This document shows, in pieces, positions 15,618 through 24,265 of a stretch of DNA of 33,598 bases. The notes under the pieces are model-generated. The model was not told the DNA's origin. It saw only the letters and a program-made list of their open reading frames with translations, and did not search any database. A program made the translations under genes and the position numbers. Position 1 is the first letter of the stretch. Each line of letters starts with the position of its first letter. Source of the stretch: an uncultured Bacteroidales bacterium (GTDB taxonomy: Bacteria; Bacteroidota; Bacteroidia; Bacteroidales; Muribaculaceae); assembly GCA_949285735.1 (NCBI GenBank), contig CASEAQ010000027.1:1-33598 (forward strand), in the 5' to 3' direction.

Positions 15618-16835
15618 ATGACTGCCGACAACCGACACTATACATACATTTTCAATCCCGAACATGATTTGGCTCTTGCCTATGGCACCGAGGGCTATAC
15701 AGCACCGCCGCGGGCGAGGTGGCTCAGGCGCGACCTGCAAATGCTCCCGGCTTGGTATGGCAACAGCGGTGCCGAAATCCTATCGCAAAACCAAGCCGAA
15801 GACCACGAATGGCTGAGCCGCATGGGCGAGTTGATGGGAATCTCAGCTACTCCCGTCGCGCTCAACAAGTTACAATGCCGCAACAGCCAATATATTCCTT
15901 GGGGCTGGAATCTCGACCTGCGCCAACGCCTGCTCAACGCCTGCGTGCCAGCAAGCGACTTGCCCAGCCGCCAGCAAATCGTGGAATTGCAGGAATTGTC
16001 GCATCGCCGCATCTCGATAGAAATACTAAAATTGCTGAATGAAACTATCGACATGGCATATCTGCCACTACCGATAGAGGTGCACAGCGTTGACGAAATA
16101 CGCAGCTTCAACACACTCCACCCCGGCTGCTACATCAAAGCCCCCTGGTCGGGCAGCGGCAAAGGGGTTTACCGTGTGCTCGATGCCGACTGCCGCAGCT
16201 TCGCGACTTGGGCACAGGGCATCATCAACCGCCAAGGCTCGATAATGTGTGAACAGCCGCTCGACAAGGTTCTCGATTTTGCAATGGAGTTCGAGTGCAA
16301 TGACGGCAAAGCCCGATTTGCCGGATATTCGATTTTCTCGAACGACAGCCATTGCTCCTACGACAGCGGGCTCGTAATGCCCAGCCCTATGCTACAGCAG
16401 CTCATTGCCAAGCAATTGCATGGCAACACCTTGCTATTGGCACAAGTGCAGGAAGCCCTCGCGAAAATAATCACGCAACTCATAGCACCGCACTACACCG
16501 GCTACCTCGGCATCGACATGATGGTTTACAACGACAACGGCACAATGCGCCTAAACCCGTGCGTGGAAGCAAACTTGCGCATGACGATGGGCATCGTGGC
16601 ATCGTTCATCGCCGAGCGGCACATAGCCACCGGCACTGGCGCAACATTCCGCGTAACCTACCACAAATCGCCCGACGACCTCAAAGCATTTGCCAACAAC
16701 GAGAGCCGCAACAATCCGTTGCAGCTCACCGACGACGGGCTGATAGCCTCGGGATTCCTACCGCTAACGCCCATTTATCACGACAGCCACTTCCTTGCCC
16801 ACATCATCGCAGGCAAGGCGCACCGTCTGTTATAA
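15618..16835 (+). CDS. ATP-grasp-like protein, function unknown
   Basis: A 405-residue soluble protein. The centre reads like an ATP-grasp ligase: a nucleotide-binding strand/loop YIKAPWSGSGKGVYRVL near 171-187, an EQPLDKVLDFAMEFEC block, and a metal-binding C-terminal block NPCVEANLRMTMG near 313-325 in the position of the usual E-x-N. The N-terminus opens with FNPEHDLALAYG near 12-23, a motif I know only from Bacteroidota hypothetical proteins. The ligated substrates are unknown. The start is set by the -7 box at 15586-15593. It converges on the glycosyltransferase gene with only 15 nt between them and no terminator seen. Confidence 0.7.
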   Translation: MTADNRHYTYIFNPEHDLALAYGTEGYTAPPRARWLRRDLQMLPAWYGNSGAEILSQNQAEDHEWLSRMGELMGISATPVALNKLQCRNSQYIPWGWNLDLRQRLLNACVPASDLPSRQQIVELQELSHRRISIEILKLLNETIDMAYLPLPIEVHSVDEIRSFNTLHPGCYIKAPWSGSGKGVYRVLDADCRSFATWAQGIINRQGSIMCEQPLDKVLDFAMEFECNDGKARFAGYSIFSNDSHCSYDSGLVMPSPMLQQLIAKQLHGNTLLLAQVQEALAKIITQLIAPHYTGYLGIDMMVYNDNGTMRLNPCVEANLRMTMGIVASFIAERHIATGTGATFRVTYHKSPDDLKAFANNESRNNPLQLTDDGLIASGFLPLTPIYHDSHFLAHIIAGKAHRLL

Positions 16836-16850
16836 AATTATGCAAGGCTC

Positions 16851-17801
16851 TTAAATCTCCTCGGCAATCTCATAGTTGTTACGGTCGGGGGCGTGGCGGC
16901 ACACGAGTTCACCCACGAAACCGGCAAGGAACAACTGTGTGCCGAGTATCATGGCTGTCAACGACAGGTAAAAGTATGGCGAGTCGGTCACCAATATGTA
17001 GCTATGCCCCGTGTACATATTATATAGCTTGATAGCCCCGACGGCAACCACCGCAATCAATCCAAGCAGGAACATCACGCTGCCAAGGAAGCCGAAAAAG
17101 TGCATTGGCTTCACGCCAAACTTCGATAAGAACCACAACGTACCAAGGTCGAGATAACCGTTAACAAAACGGCTAAGCCCAAACTTCGACTTGCCATATT
17201 TGCGAGCCTGATGGTGTACCACTTTCTCGCCAATCTTTATGAAACCAGCATTCTTGGCAAGGTATGGTATATAACGGTGCATGTCGCCATATACCTCGAT
17301 GTGCTTCACTACCTCCTTACGGTATGCCTTAAGCCCGCAATTGAAGTCGTGCAGATTCTTTATCCCACTCACTCTGCGCGCCGTAGCATTAAACAGTTTT
17401 GTGGGAATTGTCTTGCTCAACGGGTCGTAACGCTTCTTCTTCCATCCCGAAACCAGGTCGTAGCCATCTTTCATTATCATGTCGTAGAGGGCAGGTATCT
17501 CATCGGGGCTGTCCTGCAAGTCGGCATCCATCGTAATCACCACGTCGCCCTCGGCACGCATGAATCCCGTGTTCAATGCCGGCGACTTGCCATAGTTGCG
17601 GCGGAAGCTCACACCCTTCACACAAGGGTTCTTCTCCTGCAATTGCTTAATCACATTCCACGAGCCATCATTGCTCCCGTCATTAATAAACAATATCTCA
17701 TAGCTGAACCCATTTTCCTTCATCACGCGGGCAATCCACGCTTCAAGTTCGGGAAGCGACTCTGCCTCGTTATATAATGGTACGATAACCGATATATCCA
17801 T
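16851..17801 (-). CDS. Family 2 glycosyltransferase, membrane-anchored (GtrB/DPM1-like)
   Basis: A 316-residue inverting GT-A enzyme that probably moves a sugar from a nucleotide donor to polyprenyl phosphate. The N-terminal VIVPLYNEAESLPEL (5-19) starts the fold; the donor/metal motif is D92-A-D94 in TMDADLQD; a GKSKFGLSRF block (203-212) is typical of this subgroup. Two hydrophobic segments (about 233-260 and 276-300) anchor the C-terminus in the inner membrane. It follows the DUF4199 gene by 17 nt on the same strand, a frequent pair in this phylum. Donor and final polymer are not readable. Confidence 0.9.
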   Translation of the reverse strand: MDISVIVPLYNEAESLPELEAWIARVMKENGFSYEILFINDGSNDGSWNVIKQLQEKNPCVKGVSFRRNYGKSPALNTGFMRAEGDVVITMDADLQDSPDEIPALYDMIMKDGYDLVSGWKKKRYDPLSKTIPTKLFNATARRVSGIKNLHDFNCGLKAYRKEVVKHIEVYGDMHRYIPYLAKNAGFIKIGEKVVHHQARKYGKSKFGLSRFVNGYLDLGTLWFLSKFGVKPMHFFGFLGSVMFLLGLIAVVAVGAIKLYNMYTGHSYILVTDSPYFYLSLTAMILGTQLFLAGFVGELVCRHAPDRNNYEIAEEI

Positions 17802-17818
17802 TGCGATTTATTTACTTT

Positions 17819-18409
17819 TTATAATTTTCTCTTATTACCAGGAATCCTTGGCGGAACCCTCCGCAAGCTGAGCACGCTCGCCAGCGCCATCGACACAAGC
17901 GACCCGAGAAACGTGGTGAACATTATCATCTGCACCACTACCTCTATGGGTGAAGGCAACGCATGGCGTTCAACTATCGCTTCCATCACTCTGACCACCT
18001 CGGCGGCATCGTCGCCCGGAATCCCCTTGTATAAATCGATTGCCATCATCACTTGGTCGTAGATAAACGTAGGCATCACATACTGCATCCACACGTATGT
18101 CACCATGCCGCAAATGAGCGAGCCAAACAAGAATACCAATATACCAAGCATCCACAGCGACGCAAAGGGCGCATATCCGCGCATCGACGTGCGGTAGCGG
18201 CGCAACATCGGATAGACGACCGCCGGCGCTGCCACCATCATTGCCATAGCCACGAGCAACAGAGAGGAATGTGAAAAGCCATACATGATAGCCAATGCCA
18301 TCAACGTGAGGTAAATGCCAAACCCCAAGCCATACTCGGCTCCCCATCGGTAAACCGATTTCACTCCCGTCAAATTATCTTTCTCAATCATACCGACAAA
18401 GTTAAGCAT
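17819..18409 (-). CDS. DUF4199-type membrane protein
   Basis: A 196-residue integral membrane protein with about four hydrophobic segments (roughly 30-50, 54-75, 82-110 and 155-185). It resembles the Bacteroidota-specific DUF4199 proteins, whose function is unknown. It is the first gene of a two-gene unit with the downstream glycosyltransferase, so it may assist that enzyme or its lipid carrier; this is inference. The start is not settled: a TAnnTTTG-like box (18397-18404, minus) overlaps the first codons, so Met7 at 18391 is an alternative. Confidence 0.78.
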   Translation of the reverse strand: MLNFVGMIEKDNLTGVKSVYRWGAEYGLGFGIYLTLMALAIMYGFSHSSLLLVAMAMMVAAPAVVYPMLRRYRTSMRGYAPFASLWMLGILVFLFGSLICGMVTYVWMQYVMPTFIYDQVMMAIDLYKGIPGDDAAEVVRVMEAIVERHALPSPIEVVVQMIMFTTFLGSLVSMALASVLSLRRVPPRIPGNKRKL

Positions 18410-18530
18410 AAATACCGATAGCAGTTTTCATTTTACACATATTTTTTGCCACAGCCGCAAGCTACCACCCTTTATGCAACTGCGCGAAAATATTTCGGTG
18501 TTCTTTTTCTCGCATCTCATTATTTATTAT

Positions 18531-18538
18531 TAAATTTG
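18531..18538 (+). promoter_or_regulatory. -7 box for the patatin-amylase operon
   Basis: TAAATTTG (TAnnTTTG). Transcription from about 18545 makes the GTG at 18546 an unlikely start and favours the ATG at 18564. Confidence 0.55.
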
Positions 18539-18563
18539 TGCAATCGTGATTTCGCAAAAAAGT

Positions 18564-19361
18564 ATGGACAACCCACTCAAGAAGTTGCAAGGCAAGCGCA
18601 TAGGCATAGCCCTGAGCGGAGGCGGGGCGAGAGGTTTCGCCCATGTAGGAGTGTTGCAGGCATTGGAGGAATTGGGTATCATGCCCAGCATCATTGCCGG
18701 AGTGAGCGCAGGCAGCATCGTTGCCGTGCTGTATGCCTCGGGCATGAAAGCAGCCGACATTTCAAAGGAATTCGACCGCTTGTCGATGGGCGACCTAACC
18801 GAGCTTGCAGTTCCCAAGAACGGCTTCTTCAAGTTCTCCAAGCTAAAAGACTTCCTTCGGAAAAGGCTGTCGGTGACCATGCTCGAAGAATTGCCTATAA
18901 AAACTGTCGTGTGTGCCACCGATTTCGACAATTGCCGTCCAAAAGCCTTTGAGACTGGTGCGATTAGCGACTGCGTGGCTGCCTCGTGCAGCATACCCAT
19001 CGTGTTCCAACCCGTGAAAATCGACGGCATCACATACGTTGACGGAGGCGTGCTGCGTAACCTGCCGGCATGGGCAATCCGCGACAAATGCGACGTTCTG
19101 ATAGGTGTGAACGTGAGCCCTATGCCAGGCACGAAATACAAAAACTCGCTGCTCGACATTGCATCACGCTCCTACGACATCATGTCGCGAGGCAATGCAA
19201 CCGAAGACCTCGCAATGTGCGACATCGCCATCCAGCCGCAAGGCATCAGCGAACTCAACGTGTTTAACATCAAGCCTAAGAATAAAGTTATTAAATCGGG
19301 ATATGACGAAGCAATGACTGTTATTAAAAACTATGACAATCAATTAAACAACAACGTTTAA
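18564..19361 (+). CDS. Patatin-like phospholipase (RssA-like)
   Basis: A 265-residue serine acyl hydrolase of the patatin family. The oxyanion loop is SGGGARG (18-24), the nucleophile elbow is G46-V-S48-A-G50 and the catalytic aspartate is D160 in VDGGV, forming the Ser-Asp dyad. It lacks a signal peptide and outer-membrane domains, so it should act in the cytoplasm or on the inner leaflet. The exact lipid substrate is unknown. I chose the ATG at 18564 over GTG 18546 because of the promoter position. The GH13 gene follows after 9 nt, so the two are probably cotranscribed. Confidence 0.88.
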   Translation: MDNPLKKLQGKRIGIALSGGGARGFAHVGVLQALEELGIMPSIIAGVSAGSIVAVLYASGMKAADISKEFDRLSMGDLTELAVPKNGFFKFSKLKDFLRKRLSVTMLEELPIKTVVCATDFDNCRPKAFETGAISDCVAASCSIPIVFQPVKIDGITYVDGGVLRNLPAWAIRDKCDVLIGVNVSPMPGTKYKNSLLDIASRSYDIMSRGNATEDLAMCDIAIQPQGISELNVFNIKPKNKVIKSGYDEAMTVIKNYDNQLNNNV

Positions 19362-19370
19362 CACCAAATC

Positions 19371-21056
19371 ATGAAGCCTGTAATATACCAACTGTTGCCA
19401 CGCCTGTTCACCAACCAATGTTCATCGTGTGTGCATTACGGCACAATCGAACAGAATGGTGTGGGCAAAATGAACGACATCAACAATCGGGTACTCGACT
19501 CGATACGCGCACTTGGTGCCACCCATGTGTGGTACACTGGAGTCATAGAACACGCCACGACCACCGACTATTCGCAATACGGAATAGCGCGTGACAACCC
19601 ACACATCGTCAAAGGCAAGGCAGGTTCGCCCTATGCCATCAAAGACTACTACGACATCGACCCCGACATAGCCGTGGACGTGCCAAACCGCATGGCAGAG
19701 TTTGAAGCCCTCGTGAAACGCACCCACAATGCAGGCTTGAAAGTAGTAATCGACTTCGTTCCAAACCACGTGGCTCGGCAATACCACAGCGACGTGAAGC
19801 CAGCCGGCATCGAAGACCTCGGAGCCGACGACGACCGTACAAAACACTTCGCCCCCAACAACAACTTTTACTACATACCACGCCAGCAATTCATGCCGCA
19901 AGATGTGTTCCTCGGCGAAGGCAAGGAGACATACATTGAGTTCCCGGCACGTGCCACAGGCAACGATTGCTTCACGGCGTTCCCCACAAAGTGTGACTGG
20001 TATGAGACAGTGAAAATCAACTATGGCCGCGACTATGGCGACCACACCGAACACTTCGATCCCATTCCTGACACGTGGTTCAAAATGCTGCACTTCATGC
20101 GCTTTTGGGCATCAAAGGGCATCGACGCCTTCCGCTGCGACATGGTTCACATGGTGCCTGTGCAATTCTGGAAATGGGCTATACCTCAAGTAAAAGAAAA
20201 ATACCCCAACATTATTTTCATTGCCGAAATTTATGACGTAGGTCTATACCGCGACTATCTATACAACGGCAAGTTCGACTACCTATACGACAAGGTCACA
20301 CTCTACGACACGCTGCGCAACATCCAGTGCAACAACGCCTCGGCTGCCACGCTCACCAATTGCTGGCAGACGGTTGACGGCATCAGCGACCACATGCTCA
20401 ACTTCCTTGAAAACCACGACGAGCAACGATTTGCCTCTTGGGAATATGCAGGGAACGCCGCCCTGGTGGTGCCGTCGCTCGTGGTGTGTGCCACCATCAA
20501 CCGCGGCGCAATGATGATATATGCCGGACAAGAACTCGGCGAGCGAGCCATCGATGCCGAGGGCTTCAGCGGACGCGACGGCCGCACGTCGATATTCGAT
20601 TACTGGAGCATACCCACGGTGCGCCGATGGTACAACCATGGCAAGTGCAACGAAGAGCATCTGTCGCAATTCGAAATAAAACTGCGCAACACCTATGCCC
20701 GCATTTTGTCACTATGCAACCGCGAGAAGGCAATAAGCGACGGGCTATTCTTCGACCTGATGTATGTCAACTACGGCAACCTCAACCCCCATCGCCAATA
20801 TGCCTATCTGCGCGCCTACGGCGACGAGGTGCTGCTCATTGCCGTCAACTTCGACAACGCCCCATGCCACATCAACCTCGACGTGCCGCCGCTTGCCTTC
20901 AACTGCCTCAAGATAAAACAGGGCAACTACCAAGGTTTCGAGTTGCTTAGCGGACACAAACGCAACTACCGCTTTGCTATCGCTTCTCCGTTCAGCACCG
21001 AAATCCCAGCCAACGGGGCTGTCATCTGGAAATTAATTCCACAAAAAGAGAAGTAG
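19371..21056 (+). CDS. Cytoplasmic GH13 alpha-amylase-family enzyme
   Basis: A 561-residue retaining glycoside hydrolase or transglycosylase acting on alpha-glucans or related oligosaccharides. The four family blocks are present: VIDFVPNHV (region I), FRCD257MVH with the nucleophile, FIAE286IYD with the acid/base, and ENHD350EQR with the transition-state aspartate. No signal peptide or starch-binding (SusD/CBM) domain is present, so it acts inside the cell, for example on glycogen or imported maltodextrin. The specificity within GH13 cannot be read by eye. It is the second gene of an operon with the patatin-like gene (9-nt spacing), an unusual partnership. Confidence 0.92.
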   Translation: MKPVIYQLLPRLFTNQCSSCVHYGTIEQNGVGKMNDINNRVLDSIRALGATHVWYTGVIEHATTTDYSQYGIARDNPHIVKGKAGSPYAIKDYYDIDPDIAVDVPNRMAEFEALVKRTHNAGLKVVIDFVPNHVARQYHSDVKPAGIEDLGADDDRTKHFAPNNNFYYIPRQQFMPQDVFLGEGKETYIEFPARATGNDCFTAFPTKCDWYETVKINYGRDYGDHTEHFDPIPDTWFKMLHFMRFWASKGIDAFRCDMVHMVPVQFWKWAIPQVKEKYPNIIFIAEIYDVGLYRDYLYNGKFDYLYDKVTLYDTLRNIQCNNASAATLTNCWQTVDGISDHMLNFLENHDEQRFASWEYAGNAALVVPSLVVCATINRGAMMIYAGQELGERAIDAEGFSGRDGRTSIFDYWSIPTVRRWYNHGKCNEEHLSQFEIKLRNTYARILSLCNREKAISDGLFFDLMYVNYGNLNPHRQYAYLRAYGDEVLLIAVNFDNAPCHINLDVPPLAFNCLKIKQGNYQGFELLSGHKRNYRFAIASPFSTEIPANGAVIWKLIPQKEK

Positions 21057-21099
21057 AAAAAAGTTGTGCCGAAGAGCATCGAAAACGATTAAATAATAT

Positions 21100-21107
21100 T
21101 AACTTTG
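21100..21107 (+). promoter_or_regulatory. -7 box for prs
   Basis: TAACTTTG (TAnnTTTG), 36 nt before the prs start codon. It makes prs independent of the amylase operon. Confidence 0.55.
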
Positions 21108-21143
21108 CACCAGTTTTTTACAAGCCCTTTATTATAAAAACTT

Positions 21144-22085
21144 ATGAATTCTTTAACTCCATTTAAGATTTTCTCGGGTACAAACTCAATGTACCTTGCT
21201 ACGGAAATCTGCCAGAACCTTGGCGTCGAGTTAGGCAAAATGAACATCCAACACTTTGCCGACGGCGAATTTGAAGTGTCATTTGAAGAGTCAATCCGCG
21301 GTTGCGAGGTTTATCTCATACAATCGACGTTCCCCAACAGCGACAACCTGATGGAACTGCTCCTGATGGTCGATGCCGCCAAACGAGCATCTGCCAAGTC
21401 GATAATCGCCGTTGTTCCTTACTTTGGCTGGGCAAGGCAAGACCGCAAGGACAAGCCTCGCGTGTCGATAGCAGCCAAGCTCGTTGCCGACCTGCTCAGC
21501 ACAGCTGGAATCAACCGACTAATTACAATGGATTTGCACGCCGACCAGATACAAGGCTTCTTCAACGTTCCCGTTGACCACCTTTATGCTTCGTCGTGCT
21601 TCATCCCCTACATTCAATCGCTGAAGCTCGAAAACATGGTTATCGCGTCGCCCGACGTGGGTGGAGCCAAAAGAGCCAACAACTATGCCAAGTATCTCAA
21701 CACGCCGCTCGTGTTGTGCCACAAGCAACGCGCCAAAGCCAACGTGGTGGAAAACATGACCATTATCGGCGACGTGCGCGACAAGGACGTTATCCTTGTT
21801 GACGACATGGTTGACACAGCAGGCACCATCTGCCGCGCTGCCAACTTGATGAAGGAAAACGGCGCTCGCTCGGTACGCGCCCTCGCATCTCATGCCATAA
21901 TGAGCGATCCGGCTTCACAACGCGTAATGGACAGTGCACTGTGTGAAATGATATTCTCCAACAGCATACCGTTCCACAAAGATTGCCCAAAAGTGACAAC
22001 GCTGAGCATTGCCGGTCTTTTCGCCGACACCATCAACCGCGTACACGAAAACCGCTCAATCAGTTCGCAGTATCTGATAAAGTAA
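21144..22085 (+). CDS. prs: Ribose-phosphate pyrophosphokinase
   Basis: Makes PRPP from ribose-5-phosphate and ATP, feeding purine, pyrimidine, His, Trp and NAD synthesis. The protein has 313 residues, standard for class I enzymes. YFGWARQDRKDKPR near 93-106 is the flexible-loop and ATP-binding part, and the PRPP motif VILVDDMVDTAGTI lies near 214-227. A typical MDLHADQIQGFF block lies near 130. It is monocistronic: promoter at 21100-21107 and terminator at 22126-22166. Confidence 0.97.
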   Translation: MNSLTPFKIFSGTNSMYLATEICQNLGVELGKMNIQHFADGEFEVSFEESIRGCEVYLIQSTFPNSDNLMELLLMVDAAKRASAKSIIAVVPYFGWARQDRKDKPRVSIAAKLVADLLSTAGINRLITMDLHADQIQGFFNVPVDHLYASSCFIPYIQSLKLENMVIASPDVGGAKRANNYAKYLNTPLVLCHKQRAKANVVENMTIIGDVRDKDVILVDDMVDTAGTICRAANLMKENGARSVRALASHAIMSDPASQRVMDSALCEMIFSNSIPFHKDCPKVTTLSIAGLFADTINRVHENRSISSQYLIK

Positions 22086-22125
22086 CAATACAAATCACAT
22101 TTTTCTGTTTTTATCCATAAACAAT

Positions 22126-22166
22126 GAGGTTGCGCTCTGTTTTGAGCGTAACCTCTCTTTTTTTCC
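22126..22166 (+). terminator. Rho-independent terminator of prs
   Basis: GAGGTTGCGCTC (22126-22137) pairs with GAGCGTAACCTC (22144-22155), 12 bp with one G-U, TGTTTT loop, then TCTTTTTTT. A very clear terminator. Confidence 0.92.
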
Positions 22167-22215
22167 CATGCCCCACCCACACAACAGCCAGGCATATCTC
22201 GATGGATACAAAAAC

Positions 22216-22253
22216 AAAAGAAGAGAGAAATCTCGCGACAACTCTCTTCTTTT
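22216..22253 (-). terminator. Terminator after the tRNA-Asn pair
   Basis: AAAAGAAGAGAG (22216-22227) and CTCTCTTCTTTT (22242-22253) are perfect 12-bp arms; on the minus strand GTTTTTG follows. It lies 1 nt past the 3' end of the last tRNA. Confidence 0.85.
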
Positions 22254-22254
22254 G

Positions 22255-22328
22255 CGCTTCAAGATGGACTTGAACCAACGACCCCCTGATTAACAGTCAG
22301 GTGCTCTAACCGACTGAGCTATTGAAGC
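22255..22328 (-). tRNA. tRNA-Asn (GTT), copy 2
   Basis: Minus-strand cloverleaf: 7-bp acceptor stem GCTTCAA/TTGAAGC, D-stem GCTC/GAGC, anticodon stem CCTGA/TCAGG with loop CTGTTAA (anticodon GTT), T-loop TTCAAGT, discriminator G. CCA is not encoded. The T-stem GTTGG/CCATC has one T-T mismatch, present in both copies. 74 nt, identical to the copy at 22352-22425. Confidence 0.95.
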
Positions 22329-22351
22329 AGTCAAACTAATATGAAAACCTG

Positions 22352-22425
22352 CGCTTCAAGATGGACTTGAACCAACGACCCCCTGATTAACAGTCAGGTG
22401 CTCTAACCGACTGAGCTATTGAAGC
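22352..22425 (-). tRNA. tRNA-Asn (GTT), copy 1
   Basis: Identical in all 74 nt to the copy at 22255-22328 and separated from it by 23 nt; it is the promoter-proximal gene. Anticodon GTT, discriminator G, CCA not encoded. The repeat unit extends slightly beyond the tRNA on both sides (period 97 nt), as in a recent tandem duplication. Confidence 0.95.
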
Positions 22426-22459
22426 AGGTCGCAAACCCGTTCTTTTCGGAATTGCGATG

Positions 22460-22467
22460 CAAAGGTA
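22460..22467 (-). promoter_or_regulatory. -7 box of the tRNA-Asn operon
   Basis: Minus-strand TACCTTTG with TTG 20 nt upstream (plus positions 22488-22490): full promoter consensus with correct spacing. It starts transcription about 30 nt before the first tRNA. Confidence 0.65.
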
Positions 22468-22472
22468 GCACC

Positions 22473-22480
22473 TATTTTTG
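22473..22480 (+). promoter_or_regulatory. -7 box for the ctp-mfd operon
   Basis: TATTTTTG (TAnnTTTG), with TTG at 22452-22454 spaced 18 nt. It overlaps the divergent tRNA promoter. The 5' UTR to 22598 would be about 110 nt. A near-match TATTTTAG closer to the gene (about 22575) is an alternative. Confidence 0.45.
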
Positions 22481-22597
22481 ACATACGCAATAGTTGCCGC
22501 AAAAAAAATCAAAAAAAATACACCATTAACGCAATTTTACGCAGGACAACACCTAATATATCAATAGTAAGTAGTATTTTAGCGGTTGAATTAGAAA

Positions 22598-24265
22598 ATG
22601 ATGAAAAATATGAAGTTAAAATCGCCCCTGACCGGGTTACTGGCCATAGCCATTCTACTTCCAACCGCTTTAAGAGCTGCCGCATCGACCGACGAAGCAG
22701 CCATAGCCCGAAACCTCGATACATTTAACACCTTGTTCAAGGAGTTGAACACATATTATGTTGACAGCATCGACGCCGACAAATCGATAAAAGTCGCCAT
22801 AGATGCCATGCTTGGTGACCTCGACCCATACACCGAATATATGCCGGCATCAGACCAAGACTACATCTTGCGCCTGACCACCGGATATGGCGGCATCGGC
22901 TCTTATATAATGCAAGCCGGCGACTCGGTGATGATTAGCGAGCCATACGACGGCAGCCCTGCCGCACGTGCCGGGCTGAAACCTGGCGACGTAATCGTGA
23001 AAATCAACGGTGACACAACTGCCGGCTGGAACAGCGAGAAAGTGAGCCAGCACCTGAAGGGGCAAGCCAATACAAAGCTGAGCGTAACCGTAAGGCGCCC
23101 ATACGAAGGAATACGCCAATTCGACATCATGCGTGAAAAAATCCGCGAGACAGCCGTGCCTTATTATGGAGTGGCTCGCGACAGCATCGGCTACATTGCC
23201 GTGACGGCATTCTCCGAAAACTCTGCCGAGGAAGTGCGCAACGCCTTGCAACAGCTCATAGCCGACAGCCGCGTCAAAGCCATCGCCCTCGACCTGCGCA
23301 GCAACGGCGGCGGGCTGCTCGAAAGCGCGGTGCAGATAGTGGGCAATTTCGTGCCAAAGGGAACACTTGTGCTGCAGCAGCGTGGCAAGGAGAAGCAAGA
23401 TGAAAAGACCTACAAGACGACACAAGACCCGATTGCCGCCGACATTCCGCTGTTTGTCTTCATCGACGGCAACTCGGCATCGGCATCTGAAATCACAGCC
23501 GGGTCGCTGCAAGACCTCGACCGGGCAGTAATCATCGGCACCCGCTCGTTTGGCAAGGGGTTGGTGCAAGCCACGCGACAAATGCCCTACAACGGGTTGC
23601 TCAAGATTACCACGGGCAAATACTACATTCCGAGCGGTCGTCTCATTCAGGCAATAGACTATTCACACCGCAACATCGACGGGTCGGTCAACCGCATTCC
23701 CGACAGCCTCACAACCGTGTTCCACACCGCCCACGGGCGTGAAGTGCGCGACGGTGGCGGAATAAGCCCCGACATCACAGTCACCTACCCCGAAATGACG
23801 CGCCTCTACTACAACATAGTGCGCGACAACTGGGCATTCAACTTCGCCACAAGGTATGCCCACAAGCACCCGGCGATTGCAAGCCCCGAGGAATTTGAAA
23901 TCACCGACAGCATCTATAACGAGTTCAAGCAATTCATCGACCCCGAGCGGTTTAAATACGACAAGGTGTGTGAAGACCGCCTCGCCGACCTCGAAAAACT
24001 TGCAGAAATCGAAGGCTACATGAACGACAGCACTCGCGCACAATTCAAGGTGATGGCGCGATTGCTCAAGCACGACTTGAACAAAGACCTCGACACCCAC
24101 CGCAGCGAAATATCGCAAATGCTGGCAATGGAGATACTCAAACGCTACTACTACCAGCGTGGACCCATCATTCACTCGTTGAAGACCGACGAGTGCATCG
24201 ACCAGGCAATGAAGCTCGTTGCAAAGCCCGAGGAATATTACAAGATATTGAACGTCAAGCGATAA
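22598..24265 (+). CDS. S41-family carboxyl-terminal processing protease
   Basis: A 555-residue periplasmic serine protease of the CtpA/Prc kind. An N-terminal signal peptide (about 1-30, hydrophobic LTGLLAIAILLPTAL) is followed by a PDZ domain (about 95-175, GGIGSYIMQAG...SPAARAGLKPGDVI) and the S41 core. The Ser-Lys dyad is visible: the Ser in NSASASE (292-298) and K320 in RSFGKGL. The C-terminal 150 residues are helical and charged, as in the Bacteroidota members. It is first in an operon: its TAA is immediately followed by the mfd ATG. Confidence 0.93.
   Translation: MMKNMKLKSPLTGLLAIAILLPTALRAAASTDEAAIARNLDTFNTLFKELNTYYVDSIDADKSIKVAIDAMLGDLDPYTEYMPASDQDYILRLTTGYGGIGSYIMQAGDSVMISEPYDGSPAARAGLKPGDVIVKINGDTTAGWNSEKVSQHLKGQANTKLSVTVRRPYEGIRQFDIMREKIRETAVPYYGVARDSIGYIAVTAFSENSAEEVRNALQQLIADSRVKAIALDLRSNGGGLLESAVQIVGNFVPKGTLVLQQRGKEKQDEKTYKTTQDPIAADIPLFVFIDGNSASASEITAGSLQDLDRAVIIGTRSFGKGLVQATRQMPYNGLLKITTGKYYIPSGRLIQAIDYSHRNIDGSVNRIPDSLTTVFHTAHGREVRDGGGISPDITVTYPEMTRLYYNIVRDNWAFNFATRYAHKHPAIASPEEFEITDSIYNEFKQFIDPERFKYDKVCEDRLADLEKLAEIEGYMNDSTRAQFKVMARLLKHDLNKDLDTHRSEISQMLAMEILKRYYYQRGPIIHSLKTDECIDQAMKLVAKPEEYYKILNVKR

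Noticed and set aside
18546-18563. GTG start for the patatin-like protein
   Set aside because: The -7 box at 18531-18538 would start transcription at about the GTG; ATG 18564 leaves a normal short leader and begins just before the conserved domain.
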